Shown: positions 50,349 to 58,748, counted from the stretch's first letter. The stretch: DNA of 64,000 bases from Rhodococcus sp. P-2 (GCF_016598535.1 NZ_CP066779.1:4276053-4340052); one strand, 5' to 3'. The notes: generated from the sequence alone by a model not told the origin. Program-made: numbers and translations.

Positions 50349-51233
50349 ATGACATCGCTGCAGACGCCAACGGTGCGCGTCGGAGATTCGGGCCCGGAAC
50401 AGGTGGGTACTTCCGTCCTCGCGCAGGGCGACGCCGATACCTACGCACAGTGGTTCGCCTGCCTGGCGGAGCCGATGCGGGTCCGATTGCTTCACCGGGT
50501 GGCGAGCGCGGTCGGTGGTATTACCGTCGGAGCGCTCGCCGAGGCATTGGGGATCGGGCAGCCGACGGTGTCGCACCACCTGCGCAAGCTCGCCGACGTG
50601 GGTTTCGTGAACCTGCGTAGGGAAGGGACCAGCACGGTCGTCGCGGTGAATCCGACGTGCTGTGTTGCGCTGCCGCAGGCGGCGGATGTGGTGATGGGGG
50701 TGCTCGGACCGCGTCCATGTTGCCCGAGTGATCTGCCTGACGACGTCGCTGTCCGGGCGATGGCCGACGACGACTGGTATTCGGTTCTTCGGATTTGCGG
50801 CGAGGGTATCGATACTCGAAATGCCACCTTCGCCACGGAGGTCCCCGTGCGCGAGTACCTCCAAGATCAGTGGCTGCTGCATCATCGATGGGTGGCGACT
50901 ATCGAGGGCACTGTAGTCGGCTGGGCGGCGCTGAGTTCAGTCTCCGAGCGTGACTGCTATCGCGGGGTTGCGGAGAATTCCGTGTATGTCGCGGACGGCA
51001 TGCGTGGTCGGGGCGTCGGAAAAGCGCTGTTGCGCAAGCAAGTCATGGCCGCCGACGCTGATGGTTTCTGGACTTTGCAGACGTCGATCTTTCCGGAGAA
51101 TCGTGCCTCCATCTCACTGCATCATTCGGCTGGATTCAGAACTATCGGTCTCCGGGAAAAGATTGCCCAACTCGACGGTGTCTGGCGTGACACTGTTCTC
51201 CTCGAACGACGTGCGGTGGCCGCCCCCGTTTGA
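50349..51233 (+). CDS. ArsR-type regulator fused to an ArsN/PAT-type N-acetyltransferase
   Basis: 294 aa from the ATG at 50349. Residues about 30-100 are an ArsR winged helix (MRVRLLHRVASAVGGITVGA, GIGQPTVSHHLRKLADVGF) with two vicinal Cys pairs, Cys104-105 and Cys124-125, after the HTH. Residues about 133-290 form a GNAT domain like phosphinothricin/arsinothricin acetyltransferases: GIDTRNATFATEVP, VVGWAALSSVSERDCYRGVA, the CoA loop RGRGVGKALL (219-228), TLQTSIFPENRASISLHHSA and VWRDTVLLERR. ArsN1 enzymes acetylate arsinothricin. The fusion would couple metalloid sensing with acetylation; that is inference. Confidence 0.85.
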   Translation: MTSLQTPTVRVGDSGPEQVGTSVLAQGDADTYAQWFACLAEPMRVRLLHRVASAVGGITVGALAEALGIGQPTVSHHLRKLADVGFVNLRREGTSTVVAVNPTCCVALPQAADVVMGVLGPRPCCPSDLPDDVAVRAMADDDWYSVLRICGEGIDTRNATFATEVPVREYLQDQWLLHHRWVATIEGTVVGWAALSSVSERDCYRGVAENSVYVADGMRGRGVGKALLRKQVMAADADGFWTLQTSIFPENRASISLHHSAGFRTIGLREKIAQLDGVWRDTVLLERRAVAAPV

Positions 51234-51272
51234 CGGGCCGGGGTCCGTAATCGCGGATCACTTGATTGCGCC

Positions 51273-51312
51273 TTGATTCGAAGTCTGTCAATATCGAAGA
51301 ATGTCGAATCAA
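51273..51312. promoter_or_regulatory. Interrupted dyad at the start of the second arsR
   Basis: TTGATTCGA (51273-51281) and TCGAATCAA (51304-51312) are exact reverse complements 22 bp apart. The right arm lies within the first codons of arsR (ATG at 51301), so binding there would block transcription or translation start. Confidence 0.5.
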
Positions 51313-51687
51313 AGCGCCCCGGAGTACGAAGCGTGCTGCACCCCACTCGTGCGTGAACCGTTGACCGAGGATTGGGCCGGCGACCTGTCTCGGATGTTCA
51401 AAGCGCTCGGTGACCCGGTCCGCCTCCGTCTGCTCAGTTTGGTGGCGAGTCACGAGGGTGGTGAAGCCTGCGTCTGCGACATCTCCGACTCGTTCGACCT
51501 GTCCCAACCGACTATCTCGCATCACCTCAAGGTGTTGCGCCAGGCCGGGCTACTCGACTGTGAACGACGCGGGACCTGGGTGTATTACTGGGTGATTCCG
51601 GCTGCGCTGCAGCAGCTTTCCGCGGTACTCCTGGTTGAAGGTACGAGCGTGAGTGCTGCAGGCTCTTGCGCTGAGGTCACGGCATGA
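51301..51687 (+). CDS. arsR: ArsR family As(III)-responsive repressor
   Basis: 128 aa from the ATG at 51301. It has the winged-helix core (KALGDPVRLRLLSLVASHEG, LSQPTISHHLKVLRQAGLLD). The metalloid site resembles the Corynebacterium ArsR type: Cys12-Cys13 near the N-terminus plus Cys57 and Cys59 in EACVCDIS. As(III) binding should release it from the dyad at its own start. It overlaps the acr3 start (ATGA). Confidence 0.92.
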   Translation: MSNQSAPEYEACCTPLVREPLTEDWAGDLSRMFKALGDPVRLRLLSLVASHEGGEACVCDISDSFDLSQPTISHHLKVLRQAGLLDCERRGTWVYYWVIPAALQQLSAVLLVEGTSVSAAGSCAEVTA

Positions 51688-52784
51688 GCAAGGCTGCCGG
51701 CGTCGACCACCCTGCAGTGGTCGGCAAACTCTCCACCCTCGACCGCTATCTACCGGTGTGGATCGGCGTCGCCATGGTTGCAGGACTCCTGCTGGGGCGG
51801 TGGATACCCGGCGTCAACACGGTCATCGAGAAGGTGCAGATCGACGGGATCTCGTTGCCGATCGCACTCGGCCTGCTGATCATGATGTACCCGGTGTTGG
51901 CGAAAGTTCGCTACGACCGACTCGACACGGTCACCGGCGACAAGAGACTACTCGCGAGCTCGCTGGTCCTGAATTGGGTTCTCGGGCCCGCATTGATGTT
52001 CGCCCTCGCCTGGCTGATGCTGCCGGATCTCCCCGAATACCGCACCGGACTGATCATCGTCGGCCTCGCTCGCTGCATCGCGATGGTCATCATCTGGAAC
52101 GACCTGGCCTGCGGTGACCGTGAAGCCGCCGCCGTTCTGGTCGCGATCAACTCGGTATTCCAAGTCTTCATGTTTGCAGTTCTCGGCTGGTTCTACCTGT
52201 CAGTCCTACCCGGTTGGCTCGGCCTCGAACAAACCACGATCGACACGTCACCCTGGCAGATCGCCAAATCTGTTCTGATCTTCCTCGGAATCCCGCTGGT
52301 TGCCGGTTTCCTGTCCCGCTACTTCGGCGAAAGGGCAAGGGGGCGTGACTGGTACGACAACAGGTTCATCCCGGCGATCAGTCCGTGGGCCCTTTACGGT
52401 CTTCTGTTCACGATTGTCGTCCTCTTCGCCTTGCAGGGTGAACAGGTCACCTCGCGACCATGGGACGTCGTCCGGATCGCGCTGCCGTTGCTCGCGTACT
52501 TCGCACTCATGTGGGGCGGAGGCTACATCCTCGGCGCCGCAATCGGATTGGGTTACGAACGCACCACGACCCTCGCGTTCACCGCTGCGGGCAACAACTT
52601 CGAACTTGCAATCGCCGTTGCCATCGCCACCTATGGCGCCACTTCGGGACAGGCGCTTGCCGGTGTCGTCGGGCCGCTGATCGAGGTGCCGGTGCTCGTC
52701 GGTCTGGTGTACGTCTCCCTTGCTCTACGCAAACGCTTTGCAGCCGAAGAGGTTTCACCTGGTCGAGAAAGCGCGATGTCATGA
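51684..52784 (+). CDS. acr3: Arsenite efflux permease Acr3 (ArsB/ACR3 family)
   Basis: 366 aa from the ATG at 51684, overlapping arsR by 4 bp. About ten membrane spans with ACR3 family blocks: VWIGVAMVAGLLLGRWIPGV, LIIVGLARCIAMVIIWNDLA (with the conserved Cys used for As(III) transport) and LAFTAAGNNFELAIAVAIAT. It exports arsenite by proton antiport. The stop overlaps the arsC ATG. Confidence 0.96.
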   Translation: MSKAAGVDHPAVVGKLSTLDRYLPVWIGVAMVAGLLLGRWIPGVNTVIEKVQIDGISLPIALGLLIMMYPVLAKVRYDRLDTVTGDKRLLASSLVLNWVLGPALMFALAWLMLPDLPEYRTGLIIVGLARCIAMVIIWNDLACGDREAAAVLVAINSVFQVFMFAVLGWFYLSVLPGWLGLEQTTIDTSPWQIAKSVLIFLGIPLVAGFLSRYFGERARGRDWYDNRFIPAISPWALYGLLFTIVVLFALQGEQVTSRPWDVVRIALPLLAYFALMWGGGYILGAAIGLGYERTTTLAFTAAGNNFELAIAVAIATYGATSGQALAGVVGPLIEVPVLVGLVYVSLALRKRFAAEEVSPGRESAMS

Positions 52785-53185
52785 GTACGCCATCCGTGTT
52801 GTTCGTGTGCGTCCACAACGCCGGCCGATCGCAGATGGCAGCCGGGTTTCTGAGCCATCTCGCGGGTGATGCTATCGAGGTCCGTTCCGCCGGATCCGCA
52901 CCCGCCGAGGCCGTCAATTCGGCAGCGGTCGAGGCGATGGCAGAGCGCGGTATCGACATCTCAGCTCAGTCTCCGAAGATCCTCACAGCCGACGCAGTCC
53001 AGGACTCGGATGTCGTCATCACCATGGGCTGCGGCGACACGTGCCCGATCTTTCCCGGTAAGAGCTACCGAGACTGGGTTCTCGACGATCCGGCCGGACA
53101 GGGCCTCGACGCGGTTCGCCCGATCCGCGACGAAATCGAGCGTCGCGTTCGAGCCCTGATCGCCGAACTCAACCAGATTCGCTAG
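52781..53185 (+). CDS. arsC: Mycothiol-type arsenate reductase ArsC
   Basis: 134 aa from the ATG at 52781, overlapping acr3 by 4 bp. It is a low-molecular-weight phosphatase fold: FVCVHNAGRSQMA is the Cys-X5-Arg loop with Cys10 and Arg16, and YRDWVLDDPAGQ supplies the general acid. Cys84 and Cys88 in MGCGDTCPIFPG recall the Corynebacterium ArsC1/ArsC2 enzymes that use mycothiol and mycoredoxin, as expected here. It reduces arsenate to arsenite for Acr3. The end overlaps the VOC gene tail to tail by 17 bp. Confidence 0.95.
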   Translation: MSTPSVLFVCVHNAGRSQMAAGFLSHLAGDAIEVRSAGSAPAEAVNSAAVEAMAERGIDISAQSPKILTADAVQDSDVVITMGCGDTCPIFPGKSYRDWVLDDPAGQGLDAVRPIRDEIERRVRALIAELNQIR

Positions 53186-53570
53186 GCATTGACCACGGCG
53201 ACAGATTCGGACCCGCCAGACACAAACAGAACGGATGACCAGCGGGATCGAGCAGCACCCGGCAACGCTCCGGCGCGTTCTGCCGTCTACCGAGTTGGGC
53301 GCCGAGGCTGACAGCTTGCTCCTGCGCGATGTCCAGATCATCGACCACTAGATCCAGATGAATCTGCTTCGGTATTGCACCCGTCGGCCACGTGCTCGGG
53401 CGATGTTCGTCGATGCGGATTGCGGTGATCTGGCCACCGCCTGCGCTGACGGTCGCAAACTTCTCAGTACTGTGCGTGATTTTGCCGCCCAGCATATTTC
53501 GCCAGAATTCGGCAAGGCGTTGTGGATCATTGCAATCGAGGGTGATCGATCCCAAGCGAGCTACAGGCAT
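53169..53570 (-). CDS. VOC superfamily glyoxalase-like protein
   Basis: 133 aa from the ATG at 53570. One VOC domain of the Glyoxalase-like (Glyoxalase_6) kind: LGSITLDCNDPQRLAEFWRN, QIHLDLVVDDLDIAQEQAVS and LLDPAGHPFCLCLAG. Some relatives confer fosfomycin or bleomycin resistance or detoxify organoarsenicals, but no such role can be assigned. Its tail overlaps arsC, so it may have been brought in with, or next to, the ars operon. Confidence 0.82.
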   Translation of the reverse strand: MPVARLGSITLDCNDPQRLAEFWRNMLGGKITHSTEKFATVSAGGGQITAIRIDEHRPSTWPTGAIPKQIHLDLVVDDLDIAQEQAVSLGAQLGRRQNAPERCRVLLDPAGHPFCLCLAGPNLSPWSMPSESG

Positions 53571-53618
53571 GGGCTCGACGCTACAGAATTCCTTGGTTCG
53601 GCTTCCTTCGCGGAGGCG

Positions 53619-53750
53619 TTATCCGTCGGCAGGCTCGATGTGTTCGGCACCGAGGACCGAGAGCCGGTATTCCTGTGCGTCCTGCTCGGTTTCGAAATCT
53701 TTCTCTTCGAGGAGGTTCCGATCGGCGTCGAGGTATCGGTAGGTAGTCAT
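53619..53750 (-). CDS. 43-residue small protein
   Basis: 43 aa from the ATG at 53750, too short to be found by usual length cut-offs. Its ATG overlaps the TetR stop by 4 bp (ATGA) and GGTGGAGGG lies just before it, which supports translation. It is acidic (MTTYRYLDADRNLLEEKDFE at the start) with no Cys and no membrane segment. Family not recognised. Third gene of the MFS-TetR operon. Confidence 0.6.
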   Translation of the reverse strand: MTTYRYLDADRNLLEEKDFETEQDAQEYRLSVLGAEHIEPADG

Positions 53751-54352
53751 CCCTCCACCGTGCCATTGATGTCCGGTTCCTGCTCGGATACGGGTTCGAT
53801 CTCGTCGACGATCGTTTGTACGAGTCTCCCGTACTGCTTGATCAAATCCTTCGACGACAACGAATCCTCGCCGAGAAGGTCCAGCGTTCGCATACCTGTG
53901 GCAAGCCCGAGCACGAGTGAGACGACCAGCTGGCTACGAACCAAATCCGGCGAGGTGTCGCCGATGCGTCGCGCGATTCCGTGAACGTATCGTTCCTTGA
54001 TCTCAGCCCTGGCTGCGCCGGGATCCGGGGCTTCGTGAACATGTACGGCGAGCATTGCCCACGGATCGGTTTCGTCGGCTTCTCTACGGGCAACGAGTCT
54101 CTCGACCAGCCAGTAGCCGAAGCCACCTGAGGAGTCGCCGTTCGGCTCCTCGTCCATCGGAGGTGCGGACGGGATCGCCGCCGAATACAACCGAGCTTTG
54201 CTGCCGTAGATCTTCATGACCAGCGCGGGGGAGTATCCGGCCGCTGCCGCAACATCTTTGATCTTCGTCGAGGCATACCCGCGTTCCGCGAACAAGGATG
54301 TCGCGGCTGTGAGGATGCTCTCTTCAGCGGTGCTCATGGCAGGCCTGCTCAT
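53747..54352 (-). CDS. TetR family regulator
   Basis: 201 aa from the ATG at 54352, overlapping the upstream MFS stop by 4 bp. HTH region ILTAATSLFAERGYASTKIK and VAAAAGYSPALVMKIYGSKA; the rest is helical. It probably represses its own operon at the GGGGTGAAC dyad upstream of the MFS gene, since no other regulator gene adjoins it. Confidence 0.88.
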   Translation of the reverse strand: MSRPAMSTAEESILTAATSLFAERGYASTKIKDVAAAAGYSPALVMKIYGSKARLYSAAIPSAPPMDEEPNGDSSGGFGYWLVERLVARREADETDPWAMLAVHVHEAPDPGAARAEIKERYVHGIARRIGDTSPDLVRSQLVVSLVLGLATGMRTLDLLGEDSLSSKDLIKQYGRLVQTIVDEIEPVSEQEPDINGTVEG

Positions 54353-56346
54353 ACGGTCGTCAGCGGCTCTGCATCGAGGGGAACGTCGAAGTCGACGACG
54401 GTGGACTGCGCGATGACCGCGATCTGCCTCGCGAGTGTGCCGTGTCCGCTCGCGGTCAACGCGGTGAGGATGTATCGACCGGATGTGGGGAGAGCGATTC
54501 CGTAGTGTCCGGCTCCGTCGGTGACGGTGGATGCGACGAACTCGCCGGTCGGTTTGGTGAGTGTGACGACAGTTCCCGAAGTTGTCTGCCCACCCACACC
54601 GACCTTGCCGGAGATGGTAAGGCGCTCACCGAGTTCGACGGTGTGCGTCGATTGCGCGTTGTCGAAACCGACCACCTGTGAGATCGGGGACCAGCCGTCG
54701 GCGCTCGTCACCACCAAGTACCGTCCGGGCTGCGGAAGAGCGAGGGAGAAATTGCCCTCGTTGTCGGCGCGGCTCCAGTCGATCGGACGCCCGTCCATGT
54801 CCATCACGGTGACCACGGCCTGCCTGATGGGGCGACTGTCCGCTCGGACGACGCGACCGGCAACCACTATTTCCGTATCGCTCACGGCGGCGTCGGGAAG
54901 CTCGAAACCTTCCGGTGTGACCGGGCGAAGTGCCGTTTCCGGTTTTGCGCCGCGGCGAGGAATGAAGGCAGCGGCACCGGCAGCGGCAACCGCGGCCAGG
55001 GCGGCGAGCCAGAAGATGTTCTTGAAGGCGTCGATCGACGGAAGGCCCTCGCCGGGTCCGGATGGAATGACCATCGAGGTGAGCATGGCGGCGACCACCG
55101 CGCTGGAGATCGAGGTACCGACCGAGCGAAGGAGCGAGTTGAGGCCGTTTGCCGACGCGGTTTCCGTGATCGGGACCGAGCGCATGATCAGCATCGGCAT
55201 CGCGGAGTACGCGATTGCAGTTCCGATGCTGACCACCGCTGCGCTGATGATGATCAGTGCGATCGATCCGGTCAGGAACACGCGCGCGATGTAGGCGAGC
55301 GCGAGCACCGTGCCGCCGACGATCAGGGTGGTTTTCGCCCCGAATCGTTTGGTGATGTTCGCGGACACGGGAGCGAAGAAGACCATCGCGAGTCCTGCCG
55401 GAATCATGCAGAGCCCAGCCGCCATCACGCCCAGTTCGAAGCCGTAGCCGGAGATTTTCGGCATCTGAAGTTGTTGTGTTGTCGAAAGGTTGTTCGCGTA
55501 CATCGAGAAGCCGACGAGGATCGACGCGACGTTGGTCAGCAGTACTGGCCGCTTGGCTGACGTGCGCAAGTCGACCATCGGCTGGGTGACGCGTAGTTCG
55601 TAGGGGAACCACAGTGCGAGCGTCACGACCCCGATGACGAACATCAGCAATGTCGGTTCACTGGTCCATCCCCAGCGGGCGCCCTTGGAAATGGCCAGGA
55701 GGAGTGCGGCGAGTGAAACCGAGAGCATGACTGCGCCGAGGAAGTCGAACTTGCCGCGGGTGCGAACACTTGATTCCGGGACAACGACGGCCACTGCGAC
55801 GATCAGTAGGACGCCCACGATCGCCGAGAGCCAGAAGATGGCGGGCCAGCCGAGGTGTTCGAAGATCAACCCCGACAGCGGGAGTCCGAGTGCGGCACCG
55901 ACTCCGAGAGTGGCGCTCATCAATGCGGTTGCCGACGCCACCTTCTCCTTGGGGAGTTCGTCGCGCATGATGCTGATTCCGACCGGAATCATCGAGATGG
56001 CGAAGCCTTGAAGTCCGCGCCCGATGAGGAGGGAAACGAAGTTGCCGCCGATCGCTGCGATCAGTGATCCGACCACGATCGTGGTCATCGAGATCAGCAT
56101 CATGCGTCGTTTTCCGAACATGTCCGCCAGGCGGGTGACGATCGGGGTGGCGACGGCACTGGTCAGCAGGGTGACGGTGACCAGCCAGGAAGCGTCGTCC
56201 GCGCTGACGCCGAGGATCTTCGGAAACTCGGGCAGCAACGGAATGACCATGGTTTGTTGCAGTGCGACCACGGTGCCGGACAGACAGAGGATTGCGGTGA
56301 TGAGCCGACTCGAACGGCGAGGGGTCGGAGACGAGTGCAATGCCAA
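54349..56346 (-). CDS. MFS exporter with two C-terminal carboxypeptidase-regulatory-like domains
   Basis: 665 aa from a TTG at 56346, favoured by AAGGA 7 bp upstream and because an earlier GTG at 56409 would lie inside the operator; the choice is open. A 14-span DHA2 exporter (LCLSGTVVALQQTMVIPLLP, ADMFGKRRMMLISMTT) fills the first 480 residues. Residues about 493-563 and 575-640 are two copies of a carboxypeptidase-regulatory-like beta sandwich (VVAGRVVRADSRPIRQAVVT, DNEGNFSLALPQPGRYLVV and ISGKVGVGGQTTSGTVVTLT, DGAGHYGIALPTSGRYILT). With 14 spans the tail would be cytoplasmic, an odd site for such domains. Confidence 0.85.
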   Translation of the reverse strand: MALHSSPTPRRSSRLITAILCLSGTVVALQQTMVIPLLPEFPKILGVSADDASWLVTVTLLTSAVATPIVTRLADMFGKRRMMLISMTTIVVGSLIAAIGGNFVSLLIGRGLQGFAISMIPVGISIMRDELPKEKVASATALMSATLGVGAALGLPLSGLIFEHLGWPAIFWLSAIVGVLLIVAVAVVVPESSVRTRGKFDFLGAVMLSVSLAALLLAISKGARWGWTSEPTLLMFVIGVVTLALWFPYELRVTQPMVDLRTSAKRPVLLTNVASILVGFSMYANNLSTTQQLQMPKISGYGFELGVMAAGLCMIPAGLAMVFFAPVSANITKRFGAKTTLIVGGTVLALAYIARVFLTGSIALIIISAAVVSIGTAIAYSAMPMLIMRSVPITETASANGLNSLLRSVGTSISSAVVAAMLTSMVIPSGPGEGLPSIDAFKNIFWLAALAAVAAAGAAAFIPRRGAKPETALRPVTPEGFELPDAAVSDTEIVVAGRVVRADSRPIRQAVVTVMDMDGRPIDWSRADNEGNFSLALPQPGRYLVVTSADGWSPISQVVGFDNAQSTHTVELGERLTISGKVGVGGQTTSGTVVTLTKPTGEFVASTVTDGAGHYGIALPTSGRYILTALTASGHGTLARQIAVIAQSTVVDFDVPLDAEPLTTV

Positions 56347-56368
56347 GAGACGGTCCTTCACGAGGCGT

Positions 56369-56409
56369 GGGGTGAACGGTAGTTCACCCCTGAGTGAATC
56401 ACTGTTCAC
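56369..56409. promoter_or_regulatory. Operator dyads upstream of the MFS-TetR operon
   Basis: GGGGTGAAC (56369-56377) and GTTCACCCC (56382-56390) are a perfect inverted repeat around GGTA. A second, weaker dyad GTGAA-N6-TTCAC follows at 56394-56409, and its right arm extends to another TTCACCCC. They sit just upstream of the chosen MFS start and are predicted sites for the operon's TetR. Confidence 0.65.
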
Positions 56410-56541
56410 CCCTGATTGTCACATCGGTAGATTGTGTCTTCGGTCACGACTTCGGTGATGTCACTGGTTTCCCTGCCGGTATCGCGGGAACAACGACAGT
56501 GGTGTTCTGTGCCTGCGCTTGGCGGGCAGCGAGGAGGAGTG

Positions 56542-56736
56542 ATGCGTGCCGAAGTAGGTGACCGCCTTCATGTTCAGGGGCGAGTGGTCGGTCAGTCCGA
56601 GGTGACGGCCGAGGTCCTCGAAGTTCACGGTGAGGATGGGGGACCGCCCTATCTGGTCAGGTATGACAACGGACACGAGGCACTCGTGTTTCCCGGCAGT
56701 GACGGTTGGATCGACCACCCTGGAAAAGGCTCCTGA
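56542..56736 (+). CDS. DUF1918 domain protein
   Basis: 64 aa from the ATG at 56542 with GAGGAGGAG just upstream; a longer frame from 56434 has no ribosome site. MRAEVGDRLHVQGRVVGQSE and PYLVRYDNGHEALVFPGSDG are the DUF1918 hallmarks, a small SH3-like beta barrel common in actinobacteria. Function unknown. Confidence 0.88.
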   Translation: MRAEVGDRLHVQGRVVGQSEVTAEVLEVHGEDGGPPYLVRYDNGHEALVFPGSDGWIDHPGKGS

Positions 56737-56793
56737 TCTGCACTCTTCTTTCCCTGCACGGCTGTTGCATCGAATGCGGCTAAAGTGTGCGCA

Positions 56794-57417
56794 ATGGAGG
56801 GTAAACGCCAGTATCACTCCCGTGTGCGTGAGGCTTCCGCGCAACGAACCAAGGAACTCATTCGTGATGCGGCGACGACTCTGTTCGTGCGCGACGGGTA
56901 TGTCAGCGCCACCGTCAAACAGATTGCCGACGCCGCCGGTGTGGCCAATCGGACAGTGTTCACGGCGTTCCCCGGCGGAAAGCTCGAGATCTTCGAAGCG
57001 GCACTTGCTGCAGCGCTGGACGCCGAGCCCTTTCCTCTCGGTGCGCCGAGTTCGGCCTCGGACCCCGATGACGTTCGGCGGATCGTCTCGCAGATCGTCG
57101 CACAGGGCATCGGCATGCTCGAGCGTGCCGGTGCTCTCATGATGGTCACCGTGGAATCGTCAGGTGCCGATTCCGACATGCGACGTCTGTCCGAGGAGTC
57201 GGCCGAGCAATCGGCAGCCAATGCGATGTCGATAGCGGAGGGTCTGTCGGAACACGGTTTGCTGAGGCCGGAGATCTCGCTCGAGAAGGCCGCGGGAATA
57301 CTTGCCGCCTTCGTCTCGCCGCAGCTCCATCAACAACTGCGTCGAGTCAGTGGTTGGGATCTCGACGCATACCGCTCGTGGCTGGAGTTCAACATTCGAC
57401 AGAATCTAATGTACTAA
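56794..57417 (+). CDS. TetR family regulator
   Basis: 207 aa from the ATG at 56794; a GTG at 56785 is an alternative. HTH: LIRDAATTLFVRDGYVSATV and QIADAAGVANRTVFTAFPGG. C-terminal half helical (ANAMSIAEGLSEHGLLRPEI, WDLDAYRSWLEFNIRQNLMY) like the TetR_C_11-type actinobacterial group. Target unknown; the next gene is a small membrane protein in the same direction. Confidence 0.88.
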   Translation: MEGKRQYHSRVREASAQRTKELIRDAATTLFVRDGYVSATVKQIADAAGVANRTVFTAFPGGKLEIFEAALAAALDAEPFPLGAPSSASDPDDVRRIVSQIVAQGIGMLERAGALMMVTVESSGADSDMRRLSEESAEQSAANAMSIAEGLSEHGLLRPEISLEKAAGILAAFVSPQLHQQLRRVSGWDLDAYRSWLEFNIRQNLMY

Positions 57418-57474
57418 TTGGTCTGTTTTGGTTAGCATGGCGAGGGTTTTTTATTCTCGGGAGGAATCGCCAGC

Positions 57475-57831
57475 GTGCCCTATGCCTTGTTCGGCCTCAT
57501 CACGATGCTGCTCTGGATCTTTTGCATCGTCGACGCCATCACGAGAGATGACGCCTATATCCAGTACCTGCCCAAGGTCGTCTGGATTCTGATCATCATC
57601 TTCCTTCCCACTCTCGGTTCGGTGCTCTGGCTCGTGGTGGGTCGCGGGCAGAATGCACCTCGTGGGTACGTCGGCCCCACCGGCTACGGCGAATACGAGC
57701 GTCCGGGACGCGCAGTCGCGCAGGATCCGGCGGCGGACGAAGCCTTCCTTCGTCAGTGCCGTGAGCGGGCGGAGGAGCAGCGCCGAATCGCCAAGCAGCA
57801 GCGCCGCGACGGAGACGCTGATCGAATGTGA
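57475..57831 (+). CDS. PLDc_N domain membrane protein
   Basis: 118 aa from a GTG at 57475 with GGGAGGAATC upstream. Two spans (YALFGLITMLLWIFCIVDAI and VVWILIIIFLPTLGSVLWLV) joined by TRDDAYIQYLPK are the phospholipase D-nuclease N-terminal (PLDc_N) domain. The catalytic PLD domain is absent. An Arg/Gln-rich cytoplasmic tail follows. The tail-to-tail gap to the LysR gene is 1 bp. Confidence 0.88.
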   Translation: MPYALFGLITMLLWIFCIVDAITRDDAYIQYLPKVVWILIIIFLPTLGSVLWLVVGRGQNAPRGYVGPTGYGEYERPGRAVAQDPAADEAFLRQCRERAEEQRRIAKQQRRDGDADRM

Positions 57832-57832
57832 G

Positions 57833-58723
57833 TTATCGATACGTCATGAGCTGGTCCAGCACGAGTCGAAGTGGCGGCCAGGACGTTCGGCCACGACGGG
57901 TTACCGCGTAGGCCGTGAGGATGACGGGCGGATCGATGAGTGGTTCAACCCGCACGCCTTCGCGAGTTTTACGTTCGAGCGGCATCAGTCCGACACCGTA
58001 GCCGCTGAGGACCAATAGTTCGACCAAGTCGAGACTGTCGATCTGGTGAGTGATCCGTGGGGTGAATCCAGCCAGCGACGCGAGGGTTCGCACGGCGCGC
58101 TCGTCGGCAGTGTTTCGTGAGTTCACGATCCATGGGGTGTCTGCGAAGGCCCGGAGATCGATCCTGGAATTCGTTCCCTCGTCGGGCGTTCGGGCGTTGT
58201 CGGGAACGCACAGTCCCCACGGCGTCGACCAGAGCGGAACTGCTTCGAGAAGTGGACTCGGCGACGCGGGGGCGAGGTTGTAGTCGTACGTCAGTGCGAG
58301 GTCGAGGTCGTCGCGTTCGAGGAGTGCGAAGGCCTCGACTGGTTCGTATTCGTAGATCACCACGTCCACCAGCGGATGACTGTGTTGCAGGCTTCGGGCG
58401 ACGGGGAGCATGGCGGTTCTGATGGCAGTTGCGAATCCGCCGACTCGCAGCGTTCCCACCGGTTCGGCGTCCGGATCGAGGTCCAGCCGAGCGGCGTCGA
58501 GCGCCGCCAGGATAGTGACCGCATGATCCGCGAGTCGTTGCCCGGCGGGGGTGAGGCGAACGCGTCGGCCGTCCGGCTCGATCAACGCTGTTCCGGTTTC
58601 GGCCGTCAAAGCAGCGAGCTGTTGGGACACTGTCGACGTCGTGAGGTTGTGCGCTTCGGCGACGGCGCGCATCGAACCCAAACGCGAGAGTTCGAGAAGA
58701 AGGTGAAGTCGACGGGTTTCCAT
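57833..58723 (-). CDS. LysR family regulator
   Basis: 296 aa from the ATG at 58723; an in-frame start five codons earlier (58738) lies within the intergenic dyad. The HTH is [20 protein letters not shown] with [20 protein letters not shown]; the effector domain follows from about residue 85. It is divergent from an EamA exporter, which it probably controls, via the dyad TTCAC-N5-GTGAA. Confidence 0.9.
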   Translation of the reverse strand: METRRLHLLLELSRLGSMRAVAEAHNLTTSTVSQQLAALTAETGTALIEPDGRRVRLTPAGQRLADHAVTILAALDAARLDLDPDAEPVGTLRVGGFATAIRTAMLPVARSLQHSHPLVDVVIYEYEPVEAFALLERDDLDLALTYDYNLAPASPSPLLEAVPLWSTPWGLCVPDNARTPDEGTNSRIDLRAFADTPWIVNSRNTADERAVRTLASLAGFTPRITHQIDSLDLVELLVLSGYGVGLMPLERKTREGVRVEPLIDPPVILTAYAVTRRGRTSWPPLRLVLDQLMTYR

Positions 58724-58733
58724 TCGTCGATCA

Positions 58734-58748
58734 TTCACTAATCGTGAA
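58734..58748. promoter_or_regulatory. LysR-type dyad TTCAC-N5-GTGAA
   Basis: TTCAC (58734-58738) and GTGAA (58744-58748) form a perfect inverted repeat around TAATC, in the short gap between the divergent LysR and EamA genes. Fits the T-N11-A style of LysR sites. Confidence 0.45.
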
